A stretch of 64,000 nt of DNA from the NCBI GenBank assembly GCA_000621985.1, contig JHWW01000001.1, forward strand, positions 608,143-672,142, written 5' to 3'. This document shows positions 8,916 through 17,276 of the stretch, one piece after another. A program made the translations under genes and the position numbers. This stretch comes from Lachnospiraceae bacterium V9D3004 (GTDB lineage: Bacteria > Bacillota > Clostridia > Lachnospirales > Lachnospiraceae). Positions within the stretch are counted from its first letter, which is position 1. Each line of letters opens with the position of its first letter. A model generated the notes under the pieces. That model saw only the letters and a program-made list of their open reading frames with translations, was not told where the DNA came from and ran no database searches.

Positions 8916-9899
8916 TTACCGGTAGGCCCTGAGAGCACGTTCATAGAAAATCTTCATGGAATTGCGCAATTCCTCCGGCTCGAGAACTACAGCATCTTTC
9001 CCGAACCTTTTGAAATATTCCTCGAGCTGTCTTAGCGGCCAGTTGAAATAGTAGATATCACCATCTGTTTTTTCAACATCCGGTCTGTTCTTTGTGACCA
9101 TAACGAATTTGTGTTTGCCGCGTTCGGTCAGACGAATTGCGGCTTTTTCTCTTAGAGAGGCAGATTGCGGGTTTTTGATGGCGGCTTCCTGTAATTCCCG
9201 TAAGATCGCTCTGTCAGGTTCAAAATGATCAAAAGTAACGAATACATTTTTAATTCTGGATATTCTGAAAGATCTTGGTCGGTTTGCTTTCGTGTCATAA
9301 CATAGGAGATAATTGCATTGTTCTTCTTTTGAAGCGGCTGTCATATAAGGGTCAGCATTAAAGATCGTTCCTTCAGGAGATGAAGAGGAGGAGAAAGTGA
9401 TCTTTCTGTTCTCATCAATCGCTTTGGACAGATCGTCAAATATCTCTTTGAAAATAATCTTTTCACGGTCATTTCTTGATATGGAAAGATATGACAGGAA
9501 CATATCCTTAAGATATTGGGAAAGGGATATATCAGTCAGCAGATTATTTTCTATGGTCTGTATGATATCGTACGATCGCCTGCTTACCGTTAATGTCACT
9601 ACAGCATTGCTTTTTGATCCTGTTGTGTCTTTTTTCATATATGTATTCATGATCTTATCGGTGATATAATCTGCATCTTCGTTAGATAAAGATGTTATAT
9701 TTGCAAGATCTGCAAGAATTGCAGCCTGTAGTCCGGCATTTTGTTCACGGTACATATCAAAGTAACTTATAATAAGTTCCTTTAGAAATGCATTCAGATT
9801 CACGGAACCGTCGCTTTTGTAGAATTCAAACAGTTCCGCATCATTTATCAATCGTAACTTTACATCCTCGGGTATGTATATCTTATATTTCTCTGTCAT
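8916..9899 (-). CDS. WYL-domain regulator with ribbon-helix-helix-like N-terminus
   Basis: The 327-residue product has two N-terminal stretches resembling ribbon-helix-helix motifs: YKIYIPEDVKLRLINDAELF near residue 5, and VVTLTVSRRSYDIIQTIENN near 100-120. A WYL domain follows at about 165-235 (KITFSS...FNADPYMTA...NYLLCYD...FRISRIKNVFVT). The C-terminal WCX-like part contains IYYFNWPLRQLEEYFKRFGKDAVVLEPEEL. WYL proteins are ligand-sensing transcriptional regulators, several known to bind nucleic acid or nucleotides. It is divergent from the Y-RNA-like gene and DUF2828 gene, so it may regulate that locus (inference). The start follows a CGAGGTAAC ribosome binding site on the reverse strand. 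Confidence 0.82.
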   Translation of the reverse strand: MTEKYKIYIPEDVKLRLINDAELFEFYKSDGSVNLNAFLKELIISYFDMYREQNAGLQAAILADLANITSLSNEDADYITDKIMNTYMKKDTTGSKSNAVVTLTVSRRSYDIIQTIENNLLTDISLSQYLKDMFLSYLSISRNDREKIIFKEIFDDLSKAIDENRKITFSSSSSPEGTIFNADPYMTAASKEEQCNYLLCYDTKANRPRSFRISRIKNVFVTFDHFEPDRAILRELQEAAIKNPQSASLREKAAIRLTERGKHKFVMVTKNRPDVEKTDGDIYYFNWPLRQLEEYFKRFGKDAVVLEPEELRNSMKIFYERALRAYR

Positions 9900-10092
9900 G
9901 TTGTTACCTCGCTGATTTATTAGTAATTATGTTGTAATTCATTGTCTTCTTACAGCACATTTCGACACATTGCAGCACCATAATGGGGTAGTAGAATATA
10001 GTTGATTATACATAATATATGTAAATAATGCAATAATTAGGGGTTGTGTTCTTAAAAAAATATTAGTTCTTTAAATATCCATTATCATGTAG

Positions 10093-10098
10093 TATGAT
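10093..10098 (+). promoter_or_regulatory. Candidate -10 element of the Y-RNA-like gene
   Basis: TATGAT lies 11-12 bases before the predicted 5' end of the structured RNA. The matching -35 region (TTCTTT or TTTAAA near 10068-10075) is poor, so only the -10 is offered. Confidence 0.4.
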
Positions 10099-10108
10099 CA
10101 AATCATCA

Positions 10109-10292
10109 AAAGTGCATACAGCAAAAAAACAAGAGGTCTTGAAAACCTTATTGGGCTGCACTTTGAAAATGCGGAAAGACACGAACAGCAAACCATTATT
10201 TGCAGATCGCTAAACTGGCTTAGCACCGGACATATAACTCCGGCAATTGCAGGTTCGAATCCTGTTCTGAAAAAATGTGTCTTGTGCATTTA
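10109..10292 (+). ncRNA. Y RNA-like (YrlA-type) small RNA with a tRNA-like module
   Basis: The sequence at 10201-10270 folds as a tRNA mimic. It has a D-arm GCTAA-ACTGGC-TTAGC (10209-10224), an anticodon-like arm CCGGA-CATATAAC-TCCGG (10226-10243, with an 8-base rather than 7-base loop), a short variable loop CAATT, and a T-arm GCAGG-TTCGAAT-CCTGT (10249-10265). A 4-bp remnant acceptor CAGA/TCTG continues into an A/T helix (CATTATTTG with AAAAAATG) instead of ending. The outer ends pair as AAGTGCAT/GTGCATTT (about 10110 and 10284-10291). Bacterial Y RNAs of the YrlA type combine exactly such a tRNA-like module with a terminal helix bound by Ro60 orthologues, and the next gene encodes a Ro60-like protein. 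The exact ends are estimates. It is unlikely to be a functional tRNA: the acceptor is truncated and the anticodon loop has the wrong length. Confidence 0.72.
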
Positions 10293-10306
10293 AAATGTAT
10301 CTTGTC

Positions 10307-10340
10307 GGCCCGGGGAAGCCACAACCCCCGGGTCATTTAC
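10307..10340 (+). terminator. GC-rich hairpin after the Y-RNA-like gene
   Basis: CCCGGGG and CCCCGGG pair around a short loop, followed by TCATTTACTCTT. The T-tract is weak, so it may be a terminator or just the 3' stabilising stem of the small RNA. Confidence 0.5.
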
Positions 10341-10481
10341 TCTTACGAGTATATAAATTTAATGTAACACATCCTCGGACGGCGAAGGATGGGTGAACCG
10401 TATTGCCCCGGCAGACGAAGGATGGATGTGAAGTAGAATTCCGGATATGTAATAGAATTATGATATGGGAGGAAATTAAAA

Positions 10482-11951
10482 ATGTTGGATTATTTAAAAG
10501 AAGAAACAAATAAAACATACACCGAAAACGGTGCGGTTACATTTGCTACAACAATGTCCGATTGTCTTGATCTGTTTGCGACGATCGGTGCTGTGAGAAA
10601 TGCTTCTGAAGAGGATATTATTACCGGATTCACCAGAGCGTACGCCGAGGATCCGGTCATAGCCACAAAGATCCTCTTCTACGCAAGGGATATCAGGGGC
10701 GGACTTGGTGAAAGACGGGTATTTAAGACAATACTCAGATATCTTGCCGAACATGAACCGGACACTGTAATAAGGAATATTGTCAACGTTGCGGAATATG
10801 GCAGATATGATGATCTGCTTGTACTTATCGGAACGCCATGTGAAAAGTATCTTATAGCGTATTATAAGGAAACTTTGGAAAAGGATCTGGATGCGCTCGA
10901 TAATAAAGGGGAAGTGTCTCTTCTTGCAAAGTGGCTTCCTTCGGTGAATGCAAGTAACTCTGAGACCGTAAAATGCGCTAAAAAGCTGGCAAGAAAGATG
11001 GGATATACTGATGCTTCCTACAGAAAGATCCTTTCGAGACTTCGTTCGTATATTAAAATAATAGAAAATAACTTAAGAACGAGAGATTATTCATTTGAGT
11101 ATGAAAAGCAGACATCCAAATCTTTGTTAAAATACAGACAGGCATTTATAAAAAATGACAACGAAAGATATGAAGCATTTCTTGAGAAGGCCGTATCAGA
11201 CCCGTCTGTATATAATACGGGAACACTGACGCCATATGATATAGTTGCGCCTGTTGTGGATCGTTATGAGAGGAAAAAAGCCTTTACCAAAGAAGAGAGA
11301 AGAAGCCTTGACGTTACATGGAATGCTCTTGAAAATTATGTCGGATGTGAGAATGCTCTTGCTGTAGTTGACGGTTCGGGTTCCATGTATTGTTATGGCA
11401 ATCCTCTACCGGCTGCGGTTGCAGAGTCGCTCGGCATATATTTTGCCGAAAGAAATACCGGAGCGTTCAAAGGACATTTCATAACATTTTCACACAAGCC
11501 GAAACTCGTTAAGATCAAAGGAAGAGATATCGTTGAGAAGATGAATTACTGCATGGGTTATAATGAGTGCAGTAACACGAATATTGCAGCAGTATTCAAT
11601 CTTATATTATCTACTGCTGTGAAAAATAATATGACACAGAATGATATTCCGGATAGTCTGTACATTATATCGGATATGGAATTTGACTGGTGCGCAGAGG
11701 ATGCATCGGTTACGAACTTTGAAAATGCTAAGAAGTCTTTTGAAAAACACGGATACAAACTTCCCCGCCTCGTGTTCTGGAATGTATGCAGCCGCAACAG
11801 ACAGCAGCCGGTCACAATGAATGATGAAGGAGTGATACTTGTGTCAGGCTGTACACCGCAGATATTCTCAATGATAACAAATGATCGGATTGATCCGTAT
11901 CAATTCATGATGAGTGTCATAACCTCCAAAAGATATGAAAGGATTGCGTGA
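10482..11951 (+). CDS. Ro60/TROVE-like vWA protein (DUF2828 family)
   Basis: The 489-residue protein begins with an alpha-helical repeat region of the DUF2828 type: YTENGAVTFATTMSDCLDLF at 13-32, then PVIATKILFYARDIRGGLGERRVFKTILRYL at about 58-88. It ends in a von Willebrand A domain. The MIDAS motif is intact as DGSGS at 297-301, with candidate further ligands in CSNTNIAA and ISDMEFDW. This architecture is that of Ro60/Rsr-type ring proteins, which bind Y RNAs and misfolded RNA. No signal peptide is present, so it acts in the cytoplasm. A ribosome binding site GGAGG precedes the ATG at 10482. The tRNA-mimicking RNA directly upstream supports an RNA-chaperone role; that role is inferred. The alternative is a generic vWA/DUF2828 phage-type protein. 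Confidence 0.85.
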   Translation: MLDYLKEETNKTYTENGAVTFATTMSDCLDLFATIGAVRNASEEDIITGFTRAYAEDPVIATKILFYARDIRGGLGERRVFKTILRYLAEHEPDTVIRNIVNVAEYGRYDDLLVLIGTPCEKYLIAYYKETLEKDLDALDNKGEVSLLAKWLPSVNASNSETVKCAKKLARKMGYTDASYRKILSRLRSYIKIIENNLRTRDYSFEYEKQTSKSLLKYRQAFIKNDNERYEAFLEKAVSDPSVYNTGTLTPYDIVAPVVDRYERKKAFTKEERRSLDVTWNALENYVGCENALAVVDGSGSMYCYGNPLPAAVAESLGIYFAERNTGAFKGHFITFSHKPKLVKIKGRDIVEKMNYCMGYNECSNTNIAAVFNLILSTAVKNNMTQNDIPDSLYIISDMEFDWCAEDASVTNFENAKKSFEKHGYKLPRLVFWNVCSRNRQQPVTMNDEGVILVSGCTPQIFSMITNDRIDPYQFMMSVITSKRYERIA

Positions 11952-11967
11952 GCCGACATAAGAAAAC

Positions 11968-12151
11968 AGATCCGCGAGGGCGGAGTCTCACGCGAACTAC
12001 GTCCGGATTGCGACCGTGGCTGCGCCGCTTAGTGCCACCTGCTAACGCATAACTCGCTACGCTCGAACATGCTCTCGCAGGTGGCGCTATGCTCGCCCCA
12101 GTCTGCAATCCTGCCTAATATTCGCTGTGAGCCTCCGCCCTCGCGGACCTG
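11968..12151. repeat. 184-bp imperfect palindrome
   Basis: The left arm begins CAGATCCGCGAGGGCGGAG and the right arm ends CTCCGCCCTCGCGGACCTG. The two align for about 75 bases each, including GGATTGC/GCAATCC and GTGCCACCTGC/GCAGGTGGCGC. It is GC-rich relative to its surroundings. As RNA it would be one long hairpin; as DNA it resembles a non-autonomous palindromic element. No convincing coding region lies in it. Confidence 0.8.
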
Positions 12152-12165
12152 AATCACGTTATGTC

Positions 12166-12340
12166 GCCACATGGTGAGATGTCTAGCGTCATAGGCGAGC
12201 TCCCACCTGCCCAGACCGAACCAGCCACATGGTGAGATGCCTAGCGTCATAGGCGAGCTCCCACCTGCCCAGACCGAACCAGCCACATGGTGAGATGTCT
12301 AACGTATAAGGTGAACTACTACCGGATCAAGCCTGAATCA
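12166..12340. repeat. Tandem 58-bp repeat, three copies
   Basis: Copies begin at 12166, 12224 and 12282 with GCCACATGGTGAGATGYCTA. The first two are nearly identical; the third is degenerate after the first 25 bases. A fourth, partial copy at 12341 forms the left arm of the next palindrome. The period is too long and the units too few and adjacent (no spacers) for a CRISPR array. Confidence 0.9.
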
Positions 12341-12494
12341 GCCACACAGTGAGGTGTCCGGCGTATGCAGGGCGTATGACGACGTCGGTGCTTAATTCAT
12401 ACAAGTCGAAGACGAAGTATGAATTTTAGCACCGTTACGTCGGAAACCGAGCGAGAGCGTCCCTGCATACGCTGAGACACCTCACCGTGTGGCG
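12341..12494. repeat. Nested 153-bp palindrome
   Basis: Outer arms (12341-12373 and 12458-12494) pair GCCACACAGTGAGGTGTC with GACACCTCACCGTGTGGC and GCGTATGCAGGG with CCCTGCATACGC. An inner stem spans 12380-12442 (CGACGT.CGGTGCT...AATTCATAC with GTATGAATT...AGCACCG..ACGTCG). The whole region would form a long two-tier hairpin. Confidence 0.85.
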
Positions 12495-12555
12495 TCTTTG
12501 GCTTCCATCCGTTGAGAGCGTCCCTGCATACGCTGAGACACCTCACCATGTGGCG
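12453..12555. repeat. 42-bp direct repeat pair upstream of relA
   Basis: GAGAGCGTCCCTGCATACGC and the following GAGACACCTCACC(G/A)TGTGGCG occur at 12453-12494 and 12514-12555, differing at one base. The unit is the inverse complement of the repeat head at 12341, which suggests local duplication of an inverted-repeat element. Confidence 0.85.
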
Positions 12556-12574
12556 ACAAATTTAAAATCTACCC

Positions 12575-12603
12575 TTGAATTTTCCTTTGAATACATATAT
12601 ACT
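12575..12603 (+). promoter_or_regulatory. Putative sigma-A promoter for relA
   Basis: TTGAAT (12575-12580), a 17-base spacer and TATACT (12598-12603) precede the relA ribosome binding site. The promoter begins just outside the repeat block. Confidence 0.75.
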
Positions 12604-12636
12604 AGTAGGAAAATATTAAAACAGGAGGGTAAGCGT

Positions 12637-14958
12637 ATGGATGAATTAGACTGGATGAAAGCGCCGGATTATCGCAATCTTAAGTTCAGGGACGTTGAAC
12701 TTTCAGACCACATACCGGAAAGCTTTGAAGAGCCGGACAAATTATTTGACATATTGATAAAAGAATTAAAAACGTATCACCCTTCTGATGATCTTGAAGT
12801 AATCAATAAGGCGTACAAGATCGCATATGAGGCACATAAGGACCAGAAGAGAAAGTCCGGTGAGCCGTATATCATACATCCGATATGTGTTGCAATAATA
12901 CTTGCACAGCTTGAGATGGATAAAGAGACCATAATCGGAGGTATTCTTCATGATGTGGTTGAGGATACCGATTATACACTGGATGATATATCCGATATGT
13001 TCGGTGATGAAGTGGCACTTCTGGTAGATGGAGTTACCAAGCTGACACAGATCAATTATAATGCCGACAAAGTTGAGATGCAGGCTGAGAATCTGCGTAA
13101 GATGTTTCTTGCCATGGCAAAGGACATCAGGGTGATCATGATCAAGCTTGCCGACAGACTGCATAATATGCGTACTCTGCAGTTCATGAAGCCTGAGAAG
13201 CAGATAGAGAAAGCAAGGGAGACAATGGATATATATTCTCCTATTGCAGACCGTCTCGGTATATCCAAAGTAAAGGTCGAACTTGATGACCTTTCCATGA
13301 AATACCTGGAGCCGGATATATATAACGATCTTACAGAGAAGCTTAATTCGTTGCGTGTTGAGAAAGAAACATTCATCAGCCAGATCGTCCGTGATGTCAG
13401 TAGACATATTAAAGAAGCCGGAATCGAAGCTGAGATTGACGGAAGGGTTAAGCATCTCTTTTCTATATTTAAGAAAATGAGGAATCAGAATAAGAATCTT
13501 GACCAGATATATGATCTGTTTGCGGTCAGGATAATCGTTGAGGACGACCACAGCTGTTATGCGGCACTCGGTGTAATACACGAGATGTATAAACCTATAC
13601 CGGGAAGGTTCAAGGATTATATCGCCATGCCCAAGCCGAACAGATATCAGTCACTTCATACGACACTTATCGGTCCTTTCGGACTTCCTTTTGAGATTCA
13701 GATAAGAACATATGAGATGCACAGGGTTGCCGAATACGGTATCGCAGCTCATTGGAAATATAAAGAAGGTAAAAACGGAGAGCATTCGGTTGACAGTGAA
13801 GAGGCTAAGATCACATGGCTCAGACAGATTCTTGAATGGCAGCATGAAATGTCGGACAACAAGGAATTCATGAGCCTGTTAAAGAGCGATCTTGATCTCT
13901 TTTCGGACAGCGTATATTGCTTTACACCTAACGGAGATGTCAAGAATCTTCCGGCCGGCTCCAATCCTATTGACTTTGCATACAGCATTCACAGCGCGGT
14001 CGGTAATAAGATGGTTGGTGTCCGTGTAAACGGTAATATTGAGAATTTTGATTATGAGATCCAGAACGGTGACCGTATTGAGATCATAACTTCACAGAAT
14101 TCCAGAGGACCGAGTCGTGACTGGCTCAGTATGGTTAAGAGTACCCAGGCAAAGAATAAGATCAACCAGTGGTTCCGTGCGGAATTCAAGGAAGAGAATA
14201 TTGCAAGGGGAAGAGAACTCATAATGGAATACTGCAAGACCAGAGGTATTCCGCTTAACGATTTCCTGAAGAAGGAATATATGGATGTTTGCGTCCGCAA
14301 ATACGGATTCAGAAACTGGGATTCACTTCTTGCTTCTGTCGGACACGGCGGCATGAAGGAGAGCCAGATAGTAACCAGACTTCAGGAAGAATATAATAGA
14401 AAGAACAAAAAAGAATTCGGTTCGAAATTACTCGAGGATCTGGAAAAGAATGGAAAATACGTTCCTTCCAGAGCCGGTGGAAACGAACATGGCAAAAAGA
14501 GCGGTATCATTGTTGAAGGAATGGATGATCTTGCAGTCAGATTTTCAAAGTGCTGCAGTCCGGTTCCGGGTGATGAGATCGTCGGATTTGTTACAAGAGG
14601 CCGTGGAGTATCGATACATAGGACTGATTGCGTCAATATAATGAACATGCCGGAAGATGACAGGAGAAGGCTTATTGAAGCCGAATGGCGTGTGTCCGAG
14701 AATCCTCAGGAAAAAGAAACATATGCAACAGAGATTATTGTATATACAGTAAACAGAAGCGGTTTGCTTCTTGAACTTACCAAGATATTCACTGAGAGAG
14801 GAATAGGTGTCGATTCGATGAATGTCCGTACATCCAAGAATGACCGGGCAACCATCAACATCGGTTTTAAGGTTGAGAGCAAAGATTTCCTCCGTTCTCT
14901 TGTAGAAAAGATAAGAAGTATAGAAGGCGTGCTTGATATAGAGAGAACATCAAGCTGA
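12637..14958 (+). CDS. relA: Bifunctional (p)ppGpp synthetase/hydrolase
   Basis: This RelA/SpoT homologue makes and degrades the stringent-response alarmone. The 773-residue protein has an HD hydrolase domain (GGILHDVVEDTDYTLDDI; VIMIKLADRLHNMRTL), the synthetase domain (YDLFAVRIIV; AMPKPNRYQSLHTTLIGP; FEIQIRTYEMHRVAEYGIAAHWKYKE), a TGS domain (VYCFTPNGDVKNLPAGSNPIDFAYSIH), a Cys-containing conserved region (RFSKCCSPVPGDEIVGF) and a C-terminal ACT domain. The ATG at 12637 is preceded by AGGAGGG at 12623; upstream in-frame codons read back through the repeats and are rejected. Both catalytic halves appear intact. Confidence 0.96.
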   Translation: MDELDWMKAPDYRNLKFRDVELSDHIPESFEEPDKLFDILIKELKTYHPSDDLEVINKAYKIAYEAHKDQKRKSGEPYIIHPICVAIILAQLEMDKETIIGGILHDVVEDTDYTLDDISDMFGDEVALLVDGVTKLTQINYNADKVEMQAENLRKMFLAMAKDIRVIMIKLADRLHNMRTLQFMKPEKQIEKARETMDIYSPIADRLGISKVKVELDDLSMKYLEPDIYNDLTEKLNSLRVEKETFISQIVRDVSRHIKEAGIEAEIDGRVKHLFSIFKKMRNQNKNLDQIYDLFAVRIIVEDDHSCYAALGVIHEMYKPIPGRFKDYIAMPKPNRYQSLHTTLIGPFGLPFEIQIRTYEMHRVAEYGIAAHWKYKEGKNGEHSVDSEEAKITWLRQILEWQHEMSDNKEFMSLLKSDLDLFSDSVYCFTPNGDVKNLPAGSNPIDFAYSIHSAVGNKMVGVRVNGNIENFDYEIQNGDRIEIITSQNSRGPSRDWLSMVKSTQAKNKINQWFRAEFKEENIARGRELIMEYCKTRGIPLNDFLKKEYMDVCVRKYGFRNWDSLLASVGHGGMKESQIVTRLQEEYNRKNKKEFGSKLLEDLEKNGKYVPSRAGGNEHGKKSGIIVEGMDDLAVRFSKCCSPVPGDEIVGFVTRGRGVSIHRTDCVNIMNMPEDDRRRLIEAEWRVSENPQEKETYATEIIVYTVNRSGLLLELTKIFTERGIGVDSMNVRTSKNDRATINIGFKVESKDFLRSLVEKIRSIEGVLDIERTSS

Positions 14959-14988
14959 CGCTTAACATAGTTACCTGGAGGTTTATTG

Positions 14989-15615
14989 ATGTATAACAGA
15001 TATATTGTTGTTGGAATGGTTCAGACCAATTGTTATGTTGTGGCAGCAGATGATTCGGACACCTGTGTTGTTATCGATCCGGGAGATGATGCCGGAAGGA
15101 TAGAGGAACTTGTGAAAGAGTCGGGTAAGAAGCTTGCCGCAATTTTACTTACACACGGACATTTTGATCATATATATGCCGTTTGCGAACTTAAGAATAT
15201 GTATGGTGGAGATGTTCGCATATATGCTTCTGAAAAGGAAAAAGAACTACTTAACACCCCAAGGCTTAATTGTTCGGCGATGGTGGGCGATCCTGCAAAG
15301 GTTGTTGCGGACGTTTATGTAAATGACGGTGATGAGATACATGAAGCCGGTCTTACATTTAAAGTACTGGAAACCCCCGGACATACGGCCGGAAGCGTAT
15401 GTTTTTATGTTGAAGACGAGAATGTATTGTATTCGGGAGATACGTTGTTTGAGATGTCGGTTGGAAGGACCGATCTTCCGACGGGAAGTACCGGTGTCCT
15501 TCAAAGGTCGCTTCGTGATGTGGTATTCAAATTGCCTGATGAAGTGGTCGTATATCCCGGACATGGTGCACAGACAGACATAGCATTTGAAAAGCGCAAT
15601 AATCCCTGGAGTTGA
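14989..15615 (+). CDS. Metallo-beta-lactamase-fold hydrolase (glyoxalase II-like)
   Basis: The 208-residue protein carries the metal-binding signature THGHFDH at about residues 54-60, then ETPGHTAGSVCFY, SGDTLFEMSVGRTDLPTGS and VYPGHG, as in YcbL/glyoxalase II-type thioester hydrolases. It is cytoplasmic. TGGAGG at 14976-14982 supports the ATG at 14989. It lies 30 bases after relA and 2 bases before hemZ, so an operon relA-MBL-hemZ-HD is likely. Substrate cannot be read from sequence. Confidence 0.88.
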   Translation: MYNRYIVVGMVQTNCYVVAADDSDTCVVIDPGDDAGRIEELVKESGKKLAAILLTHGHFDHIYAVCELKNMYGGDVRIYASEKEKELLNTPRLNCSAMVGDPAKVVADVYVNDGDEIHEAGLTFKVLETPGHTAGSVCFYVEDENVLYSGDTLFEMSVGRTDLPTGSTGVLQRSLRDVVFKLPDEVVVYPGHGAQTDIAFEKRNNPWS

Positions 15616-15617
15616 TC

Positions 15618-17276
15618 ATGGTCTATATATACTGTAATACCGTTAATTATGAGTATGATATAAGAGCTCTTGTTATGGGTTTCTTTCCCGGAGAAGAGCT
15701 CTGTTATAATGTTAAAGATACTTTGGAATCGACTGAACCGATAGTATGTGAATCGGAAAAAAGTCATACACAGGTTTCGATACATATCATTCAGGAAGAC
15801 CGTAAGATCACCGTAAGTTCTGATAATCGCGGGGAGATTACCACTATGACCGATGATGTGGAGGAACACGCTTCTTCGGGAATATACAGGGATATCCTCA
15901 AACGATTGTTATATCGTGCTTTAACAAAAAACCTTAACAAAACTCTTCCATGGGGAACCCTAACCGGTGTCCGTCCGGCAAAACTCCCGATAAAACAGCT
16001 GATGAAGGGAAATGATATACCAGGTACGATAGAACACATGCAGAAAGAATACTACTGTTCACCCGGTAAGGCGGAACTTTGTACACAGATTGCCGATACC
16101 GAATTAAGAATTTTGCGTGACATTGGCTATGAAATGGGGTACAGTATATATATCGGAATTCCATTTTGCCCGACGGTGTGTACTTATTGTTCATTTTCAT
16201 CCACGGCAGTGGATGGCGTGCCGGGTTCGGATACATTAATGGAAGATTATATCACCGCCCTTGAAAAGGAATGCAGGGCGGTTAGCGGTATGTGCAGTGA
16301 TAAGCGGTTAACAAGCATATACATAGGCGGAGGAACGCCAACGGCTCTTGCTCCTTCAGAACTTAAGAGACTTATGGATATAGTAAAGGAGTGCTTCCCG
16401 GTCTCGTCGGTATATGAATATACGGTTGAAGCCGGCAGACCCGACAGCATCACTGAGGAGAAGCTTGCAATACTTAAGGCGGGAAATGTTACGCGAATAT
16501 CCGTTAATCCTCAGACGATGAAGCAGGAAACGCTTAAGTTTATCGGAAGAAAGCATACTGCAGAACAGACTGTTGAAGCCTATGAACTTGCTAGGAAGCT
16601 TGGGTTTGATAATATCAATATGGATCTTATTGCAGGACTTCAGGGAGAGAGTGCAGAAGATTTTGGAAGGACGCTTGAATATATAGACAGACTAGCTCCC
16701 GACAGTTTTACAGTGCATTCGCTTGTTGTCAAGCGCGCGTCAAAATACAGGCAGCAAAAGGAACTGGAGAAAGCAAGTAATCCAAAGGACAGAGCAGATA
16801 TGACCGAAGCGGCACCTACATCCGTAATAACGGACTTTACCGAACAGGTGTCCGCAACCGGAACAACAGGTCTTTCCAAAGAGCCGTCCGCAACCGGAAT
16901 GACCGGCCTGCCGGAGAAAAATGTCACCGAAGCCATGCTTGATATGGCTGCTGATTATGCTGCTAAGGCAGGATACAGGCCGTATTACATGTACAGACAG
17001 AAGAACAAAGCAGGGCTTGGAGATAATCCGGTGCTTGAAAATGTCGGATATGCAAAGCCCGGAAAAGAAGGAATATACAATATTCTTATAATGGAAGAGA
17101 GACAGACGATAATTGCCATCGGTGCAGGTGCTTCAAGTAAACTTGTATACAATAATTCTCTTGATAACAATATTGATCAGGTCGTGAAAAGGATCGCCAA
17201 TGTTAAGAATGTAAGGGAATATATAAGTCGCATAGATGAGATGATAGATCGTAAAAAGAGGTGGATATATGCCTGA
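15618..17276 (+). CDS. hemZ: Oxygen-independent coproporphyrinogen dehydrogenase-like radical SAM protein HemZ
   Basis: The 552-residue protein has a family-specific N-terminal part (TGVRPAKLPIKQL), then the radical SAM cluster motif CPTVCTYC (CxxxCxxC) in YIGIPFCPTVCTYCSFSS, the GGGTPT motif and INMDLIAGLQGE. It matches the HemZ branch of coproporphyrinogen III dehydrogenases. A non-conserved segment near residues 385-430 contains two imperfect copies of SATGxTGL and is probably a flexible loop. The start at 15618 follows CTGGAG; it begins 2 bases after the previous stop. No other heme genes are nearby, so the substrate stays inferred from family. Confidence 0.87.
   Translation: MVYIYCNTVNYEYDIRALVMGFFPGEELCYNVKDTLESTEPIVCESEKSHTQVSIHIIQEDRKITVSSDNRGEITTMTDDVEEHASSGIYRDILKRLLYRALTKNLNKTLPWGTLTGVRPAKLPIKQLMKGNDIPGTIEHMQKEYYCSPGKAELCTQIADTELRILRDIGYEMGYSIYIGIPFCPTVCTYCSFSSTAVDGVPGSDTLMEDYITALEKECRAVSGMCSDKRLTSIYIGGGTPTALAPSELKRLMDIVKECFPVSSVYEYTVEAGRPDSITEEKLAILKAGNVTRISVNPQTMKQETLKFIGRKHTAEQTVEAYELARKLGFDNINMDLIAGLQGESAEDFGRTLEYIDRLAPDSFTVHSLVVKRASKYRQQKELEKASNPKDRADMTEAAPTSVITDFTEQVSATGTTGLSKEPSATGMTGLPEKNVTEAMLDMAADYAAKAGYRPYYMYRQKNKAGLGDNPVLENVGYAKPGKEGIYNILIMEERQTIIAIGAGASSKLVYNNSLDNNIDQVVKRIANVKNVREYISRIDEMIDRKKRWIYA

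Noticed and set aside
10201..10270. A functional tRNA gene
   Set aside because: D-arm and T-arm look right, but the acceptor is only 4 bp before merging into an A/T helix, the anticodon loop has 8 bases and no discriminator or CCA is placed correctly. A tRNA-like module of a Y RNA fits better.
12029..12286. Reverse-strand ORF through the repeat block
   Set aside because: Its translation simply reads the tandem repeat (repeated MAGSVWAGGS-like segments) and lacks a ribosome binding site.
12166..12340. CRISPR array
   Set aside because: The 58-bp units are directly adjacent with no unique spacers, only three copies, and no cas genes.
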